This document shows positions 11,493 through 23,677 of a DNA stretch of 64,000 bases, one piece after another. Source of the stretch: Tetracentron sinense. Taxonomy: Eukaryota > Streptophyta > Magnoliopsida > Trochodendrales > Trochodendraceae. The stretch lies in NCBI GenBank assembly GCA_015143295.1, contig CM026554.1, positions 50,900,627-50,964,626 on the forward strand, in the 5' to 3' direction. The notes beneath the pieces were generated by a model. It saw nothing but the letters and a program-made list of their open reading frames with translations. It searched no databases and was not told the origin of the DNA. Positions within the stretch are counted from its first letter, which is position 1, and every line of letters starts with the position of its first letter. A program made the position numbers and the translations under genes.

Positions 11493-13118
11493 ACTATGAG
11501 TGCAAGCAATGGACACAGATTTCCAAACTCTCTATTTGACAGTAACAAGCGTGTTGCTACCTCATTCAACATTTAAGATTAACAATTTTTTTTCAAAGAA
11601 AAAAGTTATGATTTCAACTGTTTATTAAGGTAATTAAAAAAAAGGTAAATATGTGCCGATACAAGAGTAAGAGTTTGGAATCCCTGCGTGTGGGGTTAAC
11701 ATTTTTGTTATCACTCTATATCCTCCAATTTCGTTGGATTTATTTCCTAAATCTCTGTACAAGTGAAACAAAAAATAATTTAATAGCAAATAATATATAA
11801 GCTTATATGTATAATTGAACCTCGCAAGTTGAGAGACGCTCGAAAGATAGTCTTTTTTTAAGATAGTTGAAGCCTCTCGTGGGCAAGGAAAAAACAATCA
11901 TATCTCCGGGATACAACTCAAATCGGATTTAACCGATCAATCTTTACGAGTTTGCACTATTCAACAAATTGCAATGCATCAAACCTCTTTTAGGGTATGT
12001 CCGAATAATTAATTTAAAATTCATTAAATTAATAAGATCTCATAATAGATTAATTAAATTTATGAAAAATCAATTTCAAATAAATCAAGTAAATATAAAC
12101 ACTTAAACATGATTTTTAGTCCAAAAAATCATTTTAAAAATAAGTCCTATTAATTAAACATTTTGTTTAATTAAAACATCCATTTAATTGAAATTCAATT
12201 AAACCATAAGTTAAATTCATTACATTTAACTTAACAAAATCGATTAAATAATTAATTTGTTTTAATCCAAAGTATAGGCTAACCATTCAATTTTCTGCCA
12301 TAATTTTGGTAGCTGGAATGATCCAATTGGTTGAATCTGTAGACTAACCAGTTAGACTATCTATTAGATGGGTCCATTAGGACGACATTAGGCGGTCTGA
12401 TTTAATTATCTCATGTCGATCTGTTATAATTAAGACGCGACTAGTGACGATGCGCACGTGCAAAGTGCGCCTCATAGTACCCATTGCCCTTTGTACATCA
12501 CTCGCACGCTCGTTGCGCGCCCGCCAAAGATATGGTGTAAATGCTATAAAAAAAATAGAAGTCTTATACACCCTAAGAATTTCCTACACCACAAGATTAA
12601 ACCGGAGTAAAGTCTTAAAACATTTTTAAAGATGAAAATTTTCTTCTATCTTTCTAATGTAAAATTATATTTTACAATGAAAAACAGTCAAGTGAAATAA
12701 GTTTGTCTCACTAAAAACCAAGCTTTAAGTCAATTCAGATACAAAAATACAATAGTCTAAATAGAGATATTTATGAAATAAACCAAAACAATTTTAGAGA
12801 CTAAAATCTAATATTTAAAACATTTGGAACTAACTTTTAAACTAAATTAAAATTAGATTCAACATTCTCTGTAACAAATGCCCGGATATAAATTTAAAGT
12901 GAATGTTAACTTTCACCAAATGTCTCATATGTTGACAATTATTAGACTAAGTGAATTTAGTAACCTTGGCAGAGACATTTTTATCCTTATAATAACTATC
13001 CAACTTAATAAAGTTAAAGATACTTTAATCTTTTCACTTGAGACCAATAATTATATGTAAGAGAGATAAAATATATTTTGTGTTTTCTCCATTTAATAAA
13101 TTGTCCCCTATAAAATTA
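11493..13118. other. AT-rich intergenic DNA, nothing recognised
   Basis: Long AT-rich stretch with many TTAATTAAA-like words around 12000-12250. No gene, RNA gene or paired termini seen. Confidence 0.5.
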
Positions 13119-13286
13119 GAGCATTGCTAGGTCTACTTTGCAGTCATCCACTCTCTCCTCTTTTATACAAAAAGATAAAATCGTATGACACTTTTTTAGA
13201 GGTCCCACCATAATTATTGTCTTTTTGTATAAAAATAGTACTAAAGACTACCATAGAGTGGACAACAAGTGGACCTAGCATTGCTC
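13119..13286. mobile_element. Mutator-like MITE, 168 bp
   Basis: Ends GAGCATTGCTAGGTCTACTT (left) and AAGTGGACCTAGCATTGCTC (right) are inverted copies, flanked by a perfect 9-bp duplication, ATAAAATTA (13110-13118 and 13287-13295). No coding capacity. Confidence 0.88.
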
Positions 13287-13941
13287 ATAAAATTAAATAC
13301 CAAATTATACTTATATTTATTATATATATGTGTGTCATGCTTAACCTTAAATTTGGAAGAGTTCATGCTACTCTTTTACCCTGATTAGTAATGAACAAGT
13401 TGATGGTGGGAGAGTATCAGGAAAAATAACCTGGATGGCATTAGTATCATAATTCATTATAGAAATAGACATTTTGTTTTTATATATTATCCATTTATGT
13501 TGTTTCCGGGAAGCTAAGCTTGCCCCCATCCATAGTGTGTGCTAGTCACCACTCAATTGGCCCAGATCATTCCGGAGAGGGTGTGAGTGTTTTATGATTC
13601 CTACTTTGATAACCAACTAACTGGGGAGATCTCTCATCTCTGTTAATTGAGAAATAAAGTCTATTAAAGCCATTATACAATTGGGTTCCTTTGATTTTTG
13701 GAATCTGTGGGGTCAGTTGCCTTGGAAAAGAATAATAAATAAAAAAGTACAACACTTGAATGCTATCTCAATTACTCATATCATTCAGAAAGACATGACT
13801 ACTTTAATGCCTGTAGGCCATTCCATGAATGAGATACTGTGGTCCTTTCATTTTCAGTACAACCCACTTGATCAACTAGAATGTTCTTTCACATGCAGAT
13901 TTTTCTTTTTAGGTATCCTTAAGCCGCAACAAGATTAGTTG

Positions 13942-14412
13942 TAGGGCTGTAAAGGGATGCGGATTTTATCTATATCTAATTCGTATTTAAATTTGTTTAA
14001 TCGGATAATTATCTGAATATGTACTTGGTGGAGCGAATTCGGATCGTAAAATTACTATCTATTTATAATGAGATACGAATTCAGATACTGGTATATCCGA
14101 TCCAATAAATATCCGTCTGATTATATAATATATATAAACAATATATTTTAAATTTATAAAATTAATATAACCTTTAAAATATATTTTTAAATAAAAATTT
14201 ATATACTTTTAAAATATTAATTAAACTTTTTTAAGAGTAATCGAATAATTCAGATATTATCCAAATTCAGATATTTTAATCGAAATCAGATACAGATATC
14301 ATATTTCACTATCTGTCAGATATTTATTTGGATTAAGATATTCAAATATATAATCGGATACGAATTCGGATATACCATTATTCACTTTAAATCCACTCCG
14401 TTTACGGCCCTA
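13942..14412. mobile_element. hAT-like element with TAGGGC ends, 471 bp
   Basis: Starts TAGGGCTGTAAAGGGATG and ends CGTTTACGGCCCTA. TAGGG ends are hAT-like. Flanks ATTAGTTG (13934-13941) and GTTAGCTG (14413-14420) match at six of eight positions. The inside is a degenerate series of GGATA / CAGATATT words. Confidence 0.65.
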
Positions 14413-15398
14413 GTTAGCTGTGTTAGTATATGTTCATAGGTTTAGTGGGTTAGAAAGCTTAGCATTTGAAACCGGCAAAAGGTAAGCAAACTATAGGTTC
14501 CTGTGGGTTGATTCTTCATGGGCTTAGTGGTTGTATGTGACTGTGTGTGTGTGAGTGGTGTGTGTTTTCCCTTCTATTACTTGTAGCTTTGCCTTATGGT
14601 ATTGTTACATTGACAAAAACAAAAACAAAAAACTAGCAGAAGGCAAGCAAATCATCCAACACATCACAACTTAACTTATGAGAATGATACCAAACCACCA
14701 ACATACGGAATACAGATACTGCCTTAGCCCAAGTAGGTAGGTCTTTCAAATGCATATTAATTAACCACCCAAAAGCTTCAAAAAGAAATGGAGCATTTGA
14801 ATAGAAGTTGGAAGCTAAATCTATAAATTTATCCGTGCTTCGAGGACGTGATCGATCGAGTACTCATCGAGAGAGCCCAAGGTCATTGATTCACCGAAAA
14901 GCTAATGTGTCAAAATTTATGGGCAATACAGGAATACTAAATAGTGCATTAAGTGCTTGAATCTACCTATACGTGCTATACAAATTTGTATTTATAAGGT
15001 TGTGAGAAGCATATCAAAAGAGTTGTTAATTATTTTTTTTCTCTTATTTTTCTAAGGTAGACATCTTTATTTAGGTTAATTGGTTGGGTTAGACTAGTAC
15101 AAATGGTAAGCATCACAATAATCACACCTGTTAGACTCAAATTGCACCCAAAGGGATTTATTGTATTAAAAACAACAGAAAAGTGTCATAACCTGATCAT
15201 TCGAAGGCTCCGACATATATTAGCCTAGTTGGGTTCAACAGTAACCGAATGAATCGGGTAATGTAAGCCACAATTTCTGATTTGTCTGGTTACAACCACC
15301 ATCAGTTTGTTCTGTCACTGAGGCCAAGGGCTCTTTGATAATTTTCAGTACACGGGCATCTTTTGGTTATTAAAGAACATGAGACATGAGACATGATT
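14413..15398. other. Intergenic DNA, nothing recognised
   Basis: A TG-rich run near 14535-14570 and a (CAAAAA)n patch near 14613-14633 that could be a retroposon tail. No gene seen. Confidence 0.4.
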
Positions 15399-15624
15399 GG
15401 CTTCGGATTTGCTTGAGTGGGCGTGGGAGTTGGGCGCTCGGGCATCCACACTTCATCAAACACCTAGGGATAAAAGGAGGAGAGATATCAAGTGGGGGGA
15501 GAAGTCAAATTCATGAGAAGAAGAAAAAAAATTATTTTTCCCCTTTTTTTCTATCGCCAGGTGCCCAATGAATTGTGATGCCCGAGCGCCCAATTCCAGC
15601 GTCCACTATAGCAAATGTGAAGCC
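15399..15624. mobile_element. Mutator-like MITE, 226 bp
   Basis: Ends GGCTTCGGATTTGCTTGAG (left) and ATAGCAAATGTGAAGCC (right) extend as an imperfect 50-bp inverted repeat through TTGGGCGCTCGGGCATC. Flanks GACATGATT (15390-15398) and AACATGATT (15625-15633) differ at one of nine bases. The core GATATCAAGTGGGGGGAGAAG is shared with four other elements here although the ends differ. Confidence 0.8.
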
Positions 15625-15839
15625 AACATGATTGAGGGATTGATTGAGATGGAAATCCCATTGTACTAAATAGCCCTTTTGTTCTATTCACTGTCACATC
15701 TAACAGTACTCAACGCCTCTCATTACAATTCTAAAACAAAAAGGTCATTGAGGTCCATCTTTCCTTCCAAAAAAAAAAAAAAAAAAGGGATCATTCAAGT
15801 GATTAGGGAAAGCTCCCCAATAGGCAGTAACTATTAAGT

Positions 15840-16319
15840 TGTGCTGTCAATGGGTCAGAATCTTGATCGAATTTGCCTTAGATCTGAATATGATTCGATT
15901 AAGAATTCGACATATCCGATTATAATCCGAGATCTACCGAATCATGAATTAATTAATCCGAATCTGATTATATTTTTAATATCTAAATCTGATCCAATCC
16001 GATTAAGGTTATTAAAAAATATATATTTTAATAATATAAAAATCTAATAGTACATTGATTAATTCTAATTAATGTTAATTTTTTTAAAATTAATACTTCA
16101 TGCATAGAAAATCTATGTAATATATTTAAAATATATTTTTTTTAAAGTTATTATAATCAGATCGGATTTTAATCGAATCGGATCACCCTATATCCGGATC
16201 CGATCCGATTATAATCCGATTCCACCAATCTGAATCCGATCCGACGAATCACATATAGGGTCCAAAGTCCAGCTAATCGGATCGGATCCGGATCCTGAAC
16301 CGATCCATTGACGGCCCTA
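15840..16319. mobile_element. TIR element with GATCCGATTATAATCC words, about 480 bp
   Basis: Left GTGCTGTCAATGGGTC and right GATCCATTGACGGCCC are inverted. Between them short words (TCCGATTATAATCCGA, GGATCGGATCC) repeat in both directions around an AT-rich centre. Layout resembles 13942-14412. The target duplication is too degraded to call. Confidence 0.5.
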
Positions 16320-17690
16320 TTACCAAGGTTGTCAATGTGAGGGGCTTGGGACTGGATTTATAATTTTGAATAAACCCACCCACTTATCAAAAGGTTTTGA
16401 GGCCCAAATTTTGACACCTCTACCAGTAATGGTACTTGGACCATGACACATACCTTCCGATTTAATTGAAGGGGATAATGTGAAAGAATCATTCCTTTGA
16501 AAAGCCCATCTTCTTGTTGTTTTTATCAAAATTTGGTAGTATGATCCTAAAAGACTTGAGAGAATATACTCTCTATTTGCTCTTACAGCAATAAAATTTT
16601 TGTATGATTTTCGATTTTTAAAAAAAATTAAATTAAACCTTTGTTCTTGGTGCGATAATTTCATCACTTGGCTGAATCAACAATCATATCCCGATTTCAA
16701 TTTTCAAGACCTAATGCTAGAGAGATTGCATTCAATTCGAACAACTCTATGTCCCTTTTTACGACTTAAAAAAATACGATCCACTGTAACTCCAGATGTG
16801 AATCGAAAATGAGATCAAGGTGGAAGTCAGTCATTTTAGTGCTTTTTACTTTGCCCAAGTTCCATTCATGGCCAACTCCCCTACTACACTCTAGTAAGGT
16901 GGGAGTGGAAAGTGTTCATTGTGATTCTTCTTCTTTGTTTATATTAATAGGTGGCATAACAAATCGGCTGAAGACGTCTAAAAGTATCTAACTGCTACGT
17001 GTGATATTCCGATTAAATGATCATCATGTGTTTTTGTGTGTGTGTGTTTGCATGTGCGTCATGTGCATCCGCAGAGAATGGGCTTGCATGCCTATTAGGC
17101 TAGCGGGTATCTAGGGCCAGCCTGTCCATTAAGCCATCAAAGCCCGCGCTTTAGGCCCCAAATCGTGGGCTTTGATGGCTTTATGAACCTAATTTAGTGA
17201 AAAGAAACCTTAAAAAATGTCATATTCTACAAAAAGGCCCCATTTTATAGGGAGTCCAATTTTTTTTAAAAAAAAACATTTAGAATTATTGCTTTAGGCC
17301 TCCAAATGGCTTGGTCCTGCCCTGCTGCTATCATACATGTCTTGCCATATGATGGTCATGGGCTGTATCTATTGGGCTTGTGTACTAGGCTTTGCTTATA
17401 GTCTTAAGCAAAATTAACTAATGAACCATGCTTAGGTGCAGTATGCTGGCCCATTTAGCCCTTATATACGTTAAAAACTTCCAATAGGGGGCAGCTGAAT
17501 GCGTGTAAGATGGTCCCTGAAGGCCTTGGAGGGCATATTTGAAGCTTTTTGTGGAGTCGTTAGGTTGTAAATGGGCCTTGCAGGACGAACAGGGTAAATT
17601 GGTTTCTAACTCCAAATGCTCATGGACTGGGCTTTTATCTAGAATTGCTGCCGGCCTTTTCACAAGGTGGTGTTTGGGTATGCACATAAC
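16320..17690. other. Intergenic DNA with one short hairpin
   Basis: An inverted repeat AAGCCATCAAAGCCC (17131-17145 and 17167-17181) with a 21-nt loop, and a TG run near 17033-17048, are the only structures seen. The longest open frame (16332-16667, minus) matches no family I recognise. Confidence 0.4.
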
Positions 17691-17882
17691 CTACCAATTG
17701 GCCAAACTAAGAGTTGTATGGTCTAATCATGGAGTTAGGAAAAGTAAGCTTTCCATGTCCACACAATCCTTTAGTGGGTGGGTGGAGAGTATATACAAAC
17801 TCTCACCCTCTCGGGAATGGAACCCGGTACCTCCCCCCAAAGTATGGGATACACTACCACTAATCCGCAAGAAAGAACTTTA
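17691..17882 (-). repeat. tRNA-derived SINE-like sequence
   Basis: Read on the minus strand, a 5' part with GGATTAGTGGTAGTGTA (A-box-like) is followed by GGTACCGGGTTCCATTCCC (B-box-like), the RNA polymerase III promoter pair of tRNA-derived SINEs. No clear 3' tail or target duplication was identified, so limits are approximate. Confidence 0.45.
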
Positions 17883-18167
17883 ATGTCACATGGATCTTGA
17901 TGGCATATTGTCAAAATTTAATTGCACACCGATAATGAGGACCACTATTAATTTGAGAAAAACAACTATGTAATGCACCTTGAAAATTGTTATTTTATGG
18001 TTGTTTGGCATTAATTCTGGTGATTCTCTCATGAAAATATTTAACTAACTTTGCTTTCCGCTACATTCAGGCGCTTCATCCAAGCCCCACACCTACTAGT
18101 TGTAGTTAAGATTCACTTACCCCTAAGTTCATCCATCCAACCTTAGTTTTTAGAAGGAAAATAGTTA

Positions 18168-18333
18168 ATGTATATGAGATATCCATTTGCAAAGCTAAGG
18201 CTGGATCTCATTGATCCATGCCCCTCTCCCCTTCTCTTAAATACTCACTAGGGGTAGTGAGTATTTAAGAGGGAGGAATGAACCAATGAGATCCAACCTT
18301 AGCTTTGCAAAAGGATATCTCATGTACACCCAT
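18168..18333. repeat. Near-perfect 77-bp-arm palindrome (hairpin MITE)
   Basis: The left arm (ATGAGATATCCATTTGC through CTTAAATACTCACTA) is mirrored by the right arm (TAGTGAGTATTTAAG through GGATATCTCAT) with a GGGG loop. A transcript across it would fold into a long hairpin. It lies within a larger dispersed repeat (18050-18440). Confidence 0.7.
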
Positions 18334-19329
18334 CATTGCTCTTTTAGATATAAATATATATATATAAGTCATAATTTAGTTAAGTTTAATCATAGTTAAA
18401 AGGGACACAGGACATGACGGTCGACTAATCACTGCTCTTCTCTCATTCTGAAAATATTAAAAATTAATTGGTTCTTATAATAAATTATGTATAAATTAAC
18501 ATTGTGCAATTAAATATGAGACTGATAAATAATAATGAGTTCATACATGCATGCCAACACATAAAAATGACTTTGTTGTGCTATTCCTTTGCAACTGCAT
18601 TATTTTTCCCAAACTCTGACAAAGGAGGAGAGTTGCGTCAACAATGTAACAAAAATTTATATGAGATATATTCCTAAATCTCGTGACATTATTACATGAT
18701 TTTTTTTATTTTTTTTTGTTCAAGATAAATGGTTAGGACACAACCCCAGTGAATATGATTATCATCTTTTTTAAGTTAGTAAAACGGACGGAAATTTCAA
18801 CCATCACACCTTCAAGGGACCTTTTTTTTACAATTCAAGCGTTAGAATCTATCAGGGAAGGTGTGGACTATGGAAGCAATGATTAGCTCGAGGTTCGCTG
18901 CTTATCTTACCCGTGTCCTCTTATACCTTTTAAGTTTTAACACCCCTTTAACACCGGTAACTAAATTAAAATTATTATTTTTTTTATAAACTAAGATATG
19001 ATTGCTTAACCTTTGGGGTGAGTAATTTTTAACTACAATTAATGAATGTTTAAAAGTGGGGCATGGACCAATGAGGACGGGCCATTTTTGTTACATAATG
19101 GAACCGCAGGTACGTTAAACATTTTCGTACGTTAAACATTTTCCTTTATGTTTTCTTTTTCTTACCCAACGGTTATGGATAGGGATTTGGTTAACGACTA
19201 CATCTCATTCCTTGCACGTTAGGACAAAAAACCTATTACAATGAGGGCAAACTGGGACTAGGCCTAAGCCCGGCTGATTGTTTATGTCCAATTTCTAAGA
19301 CCCAGACCAAGCTCGGCCAACAATCTGTC
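18334..19329. other. AT-rich DNA with dispersed repeat pieces
   Basis: Includes the end of the repeat around the palindrome (GTCGACTAATCACTGCTC at about 18419-18436) and an inverted relative at 18880-19070. A direct repeat GTACGTTAAACATTTTC occurs at 19110-19142. No gene seen. Confidence 0.4.
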
Positions 19330-19470
19330 AACAGCATAACAAGCACAATCAAAGGGTTAAGGTGTGACTCGGAGTTCGAGTCTTGGTGTGGCTGTCGATG
19401 CCCACCATGAGTACTATTACTAACCCCAAATCCTAGTTAAATGATTAGTACCTACCAAAAAAAAATAAAG
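19330..19470 (+). repeat. Possible SINE-like sequence
   Basis: GGAGTTCGAGTC resembles a B box, and an A-rich end (CCAAAAAAAAATAAAGG) follows about 90 bp later. The A box is degenerate. Weak call. Confidence 0.3.
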
Positions 19471-20297
19471 GTTTAAACCAAAGATATACTTTATTATAAT
19501 AGTTCTTGATGTGACAGAATCAGGCTTCCCTATATTTTTCATTAATTTTGTGTCTTATACTTAGATTGGAATATCTAAACTTCGAAAATTGGCTTATAGG
19601 GTAGACATTTGCACCATTTTAGACCATTTAGTAACGCGTCTACTTGTTATAGAAAAAAAAAGACATCTCGTCTCAAAAATAAAGTTCAAATTTTTAGTAT
19701 TTTTCAAAAAGAAGCGTCCATCTATTACGGATGATTACAGAGTGAAGATTTTTATCTATTTTTTAATTATTGTTTTGTTCCTTTATGATTTGTATTATTT
19801 CAACCTATGAAAATCTATCCACCGAAAATCTATTTTTAAAAAAAATAATATAAGTTGTTCTTATAATAAGATACATAAGATGTTTTTATTTAACAAAAAA
19901 TTGTCCATTCTTGTGTAATGTCAAATGGTTTTCCTGTCTACAAATTTTATATCATAAATCTATTTTGGCTAAATCAATTTGAAATAGGTAATTTCTACCA
20001 AACTAACCTTCAACCATCCTGTCCAAGCTTTAACCATAAAAAGAGGGCGAATTAGCAACAATTTGGTATTATGGCAGCCGTTATGGTCCAACTCAATAAA
20101 TAAATAAATAAAAAGGAAGTGATTAGAAACTCTCCATAACACGCAGAGCTAGACCATTTGGTGTTAATCACTAAATGGAGCCCATCATTTAAAGCAATTG
20201 TACACATAGCTTCGTTGAATGTTTGATCCAACCGTCAAGAGTACTATTGAAGAGTTTTTCAACACTTAGTTAAAAAAATATATATATAAAAAAAGAT
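19471..20297. other. AT-rich intergenic DNA, nothing recognised
   Basis: A (AATA)n patch near 20093-20111 and AT runs near 20275. No gene seen. Confidence 0.45.
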
Positions 20298-20508
20298 GGG
20301 ATGGGATTTCATCTGGCAATAGCATGATGAAAACAATCAAGGTGATGGGGAGATGTGACAAAATAAATGTAGAAGATATCAAATGGAGAGAAGTCATGAA
20401 ACAGCGGAAAAAATGAAATGACTACTCCCCTCTATTTTGCCACATGTTGAAACATCAACCATCGAATAATGGTTTTCATCTGATTATCTTCTGATGAAAT
20501 CTCTTCCC
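20298..20508. mobile_element. MITE with GGGATTTCATC ends and shared core, 211 bp
   Basis: Left GGGATGGGATTTCATC and right GATGAAATCTCTTCCC are inverted, and GATGAAAAC / GTTTTCATC pair inside. The core GATATCAAATGGAGAGAAGTC is the motif shared with elements at 5502, 7351, 8217 and 15399. A-rich flanks hide any target duplication. Confidence 0.6.
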
Positions 20509-20873
20509 AAAAAAAAATATTTAAAATTATCACCAGGACCTATTATTGATATTGATAGGTGGATAATTGAATTGAAAATCTAATGGTGTTAAGTCTGTTA
20601 ATCATTAAGTGGGATCCATTATTTAAATGCCGTGACCTTGAGGCTATGGAATTTCAATCCAACCGTCCAGCTTAGCTTTCATAGTAGATACTACAAATAA
20701 TTTTTAATCACTTTTAAAAAAAGAATAAAGCATAATACAGCCTTAAATATTTTTCTTATGATTTATTTATTTAGATGCGCCAATAGCATGTTTGCTGTTG
20801 CCTCTTGAGCTACAATAGGACAGTGTCTAATCCGCACTCCATCTAAAGATCTCTCTTCGACGATAAAAAAGAA

Positions 20874-20880
20874 TATAAAA
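20874..20880 (+). promoter_or_regulatory. TATA box of the RING gene (putative)
   Basis: TATAAAA about 25-35 bp upstream of a GA-rich leader that is followed by a good donor site (AATCG|GTAAG at 21006/21007). Position and leader structure fit a polymerase II start near 20905; not proven. Confidence 0.5.
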
Positions 20881-20904
20881 TCAAATCGCAGTTCGTTCTT
20901 TAGA

Positions 20905-22876
20905 GCTTCGAGCAGAGAGAGAGAGAGAGAGAGAGATGGAGGGCTTCTTCCTCGTTTCGTCCCTTCCTAACCCTCTTCCTTCAAAGATCTTCAAAGTCAC
21001 TAATCGGTAAGATCGCCTTTGAATTCTCTCTTCTTCTTTCATTTTTATCGAGAATCTTCTCATGATCTCCATAAGTAATACAGTGTTTCCCCATGAGAAT
21101 CATCCATTCTGGTTGGATTTATATGGATAGGTTGTACTTTCTTTTAAATGATTGATTTTTCCTGGATTTTTGGTCTTATGGTCTTTGTTTGATTCATTAG
21201 TGGTTGTTTTATTGATTCGATTGGGTTTTTTTTCTGAGAAATTAGTTTTTTGATAGATTAATGCGTTTCGGAGTCTTTCGGAGGGATTTATTGAGATTAA
21301 AGGTTTTCTTCGACTTTTTAGGGTTTATATTGCTGCCGACTTTGTCATTTTAGTAGATTTTAATGTTTCTTTGATACGAACCTAACCGATACTTTAAAGG
21401 CCCTAGGGTGATCAAGAAGCGGAAAGGTAGGCTCATATTCAATTGAGGATTGTAACATACTTCTAGGGTTGCTCATTGTTTGTGGATGTTGTGTGGCTGG
21501 ATTTTCTGGGTAAAGGAAGAGAAATTAAAGTGATTGCAATTTTGAGACACATGGAGAAGGTAGTTTTGAAACTGAAATAGAGCATTCTTTAAACACATAC
21601 TGAAATGTGATTGTAAAAGGGTAACACTTCGAGAATAGAAAGAATTTTGCGGCATTCTGTTGGCCTCCATATCACAGCATTGCTTGTTGTTAAGAGTAAT
21701 CAAATGTCATTTTCTTTTTGTCGCAATTTGTGGTACTTGAACACCATTTTTTTTATTCTAGGGAAGAGGATAATGATGTTCTATAATTCTATTGTGATAA
21801 TTAACGATTTTTTTTTTTATCAAATTGCTTATTGTTAAGAGTACTTCAATCATCTGCTGCAGATCAAGGTGGAAGACACTTGGAGATATGCTGATCTAAT
21901 TGATTGTATCCTGATATGTACTTTAAGAATCACCAATGAGTTATGGACATAGTGTAGACTGTAGAACATTAGTTTTGTATAAACTATAAACTATGTATGC
22001 TCTAAGGAGATGCAGAACTGATGCACAGTGTTCTTCTGTGTTGCCCATCCAAAACCAAATGCCGCCTCAGACAACATTTTATCTTGATTTTGTGATGGTA
22101 TTATCATTCTTTTGATTTTTAGATAGTCAAAGCATACATTACTGAAGCATTGTTGGATTTGAATGGAAACCTATTTAATGATGTTATATTTTAATTATAT
22201 GAATTTGGGGGGTTTGTAACTCTCTTTAGTGTTCTGCATTCTGAATATTTACTTCTTGCTCTTGCATAGCTATGCACTCGATGTCCAGATTTCTGGAAAA
22301 CGCTAAACCTGTAAATGGATCCTTATCTGTTTTTTTTTTAGCATAATGGAGGGCATTTTGGTTTCTTTCATGTTCAAGATCCTGGGTGTGCTTTACTTAC
22401 CTCCAAAAAAAATTCCTGGGTGTGTTTGGCTGCAATGTCAACTCTAGGTGTCATACTCTTAGTCAATGAATAGGGAAGCAAGTTTGCCAGAGAGTACACC
22501 TGTGGCAAATAACACTTGAATAAGTGCAAACCCTGCCCATCCATAGGGGTTTATTTAATCCGCAACTTTTAAAATCACTTTGATCCAAATGACAAAATAG
22601 CTATTTTGTCAGATAAAACTAATTGACCCATAGATTGTTGAAGTGATATCACATATGGACCTTGTTTGTAAATTTAGTCTAATGACATGATTTACTTCAT
22701 TGCTTTGTACCATTTTTTTCAGGTTTGACTTAAAGAATGGATGCTGTTGACGGTTACTGCTGGAAAGAGGACACCTTCAAGGCTGGGGTTCATGGCAAAT
22801 AGTAATCATTTTAAGTTTCCGACTACAACTTAAGCAACTGATGTTGTTTCGTAATTAATATCCTTCTGTTGTCACC
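20905..22876 (+). other. Spliced 5' leader of the RING gene, with upstream ORFs
   Basis: Exon 1 ends at 21006 before GTAAG. A later leader exon starts at 22723 after a T-rich tract and CAG. The intron between (about 1.7 kb) shows no gene. Two short upstream ORFs precede the main start: one opens at 20936 in the GA-rich exon and, if exon 1 joins 22723, runs on into the second exon and stops near 22750; the other is at 22737-22802 (21 codons plus TAG). They overlap in different frames. Other leader exons cannot be excluded. Confidence 0.5.
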
Positions 22877-23677
22877 ATGTGGGGTTTTGCTTCCAATGCC
22901 TTAGCTGGGAGCTTAGGACAGAAGAACGAGTCTGCAAAGCTAAGTCATTCCGGTTCAGAATGCTCAGATGACGAGGTTTCTTCAATCTCTAGCAGAGAGG
23001 AAGGACTAGAGTGCCCAATATGCTGGGAATCCTTCAATATTGTCGAGAATGTGCCTTACGTCTTATGGTGCGGCCACACCCTCTGTAAGAATTGTGTCCT
23101 TGGGCTGCAATGGGCTGTCGTGAAATTCTCTACTCTACCAATTCAGCTTCCTCTCTTCATTTCCTGTCCATGGTGCCATCTGTTATCCTTCCGGCTGGTT
23201 TACAAGGGGAATCTTAAGTTCCCTTGCAAGAATTTCTTCCTCCTCTGGATGGTCGAGAGCATGAATGGCGATAGGGTGAAGTCTCATTCCACCTGTTGTG
23301 GGGATCATCAACCGGTCTGGTCTTCAAACAGCGATTTTGCCCCAGGAAGTCAAGTTAACCTCAGGAGGGCCCAATGTGTTCATCATCCAGAACAGTTGCA
23401 GTCAAATCATGAGCATAATAGCTGTGTCACCAATTACCTCAATGTGGAGAGCCTCCATTCTTCCATTCGTAAGTCCCTGGTTTTCTTCGTTCATTTGACA
23501 GCCAAGTTCCCATTGGTGGTCATATTTATGCTGATTGTCTTGTATGCAATACCCGCAAGTGCAGCTATTTTGGCCCTGTACATACTCATCACTGTTCTGT
23601 TTGCTCTCCCATCTTTTCTCATACTGTACTTCGCATACCCTACTTTGGACTGGCTGGTGAGAGAAATCTTTACTTGA
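22877..23677 (+). CDS. RING-HC membrane protein, probable E3 ubiquitin ligase
   Basis: A 266-residue protein in one coding exon. A C3HC4 RING finger is complete: Cys46, Cys49, Cys65, His67, Cys70, Cys73, Cys97, Cys100, with a long gap before the last pair. RING domains bind E2 ubiquitin-conjugating enzymes; the substrate is unknown. An acidic, serine-rich N-terminus (residues 20-42) precedes it. Residues about 200-256 are strongly hydrophobic and should make two membrane helices near the C-terminus. The MWGFASNALAGS start agrees with plant homologues I recall. The tandem duplication begins at about codon 156, so only the C-terminal part was copied. The leader with upstream ORFs suggests translational control. 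Confidence 0.88.
   Translation: MWGFASNALAGSLGQKNESAKLSHSGSECSDDEVSSISSREEGLECPICWESFNIVENVPYVLWCGHTLCKNCVLGLQWAVVKFSTLPIQLPLFISCPWCHLLSFRLVYKGNLKFPCKNFFLLWMVESMNGDRVKSHSTCCGDHQPVWSSNSDFAPGSQVNLRRAQCVHHPEQLQSNHEHNSCVTNYLNVESLHSSIRKSLVFFVHLTAKFPLVVIFMLIVLYAIPASAAILALYILITVLFALPSFLILYFAYPTLDWLVREIFT

Noticed and set aside
16332-16667. 111-codon minus-strand frame
   Set aside because: No motif, no family resemblance, AT-driven composition and no splice context.
17691-17882. Intact tRNA gene
   Set aside because: Box A and B words are present but no cloverleaf with proper acceptor stem can be drawn; a SINE-like remnant fits better.
20881-21072. Minus-strand frame with Ser-Leu repeats
   Set aside because: It is the complement of the GA repeat in the RING gene leader.
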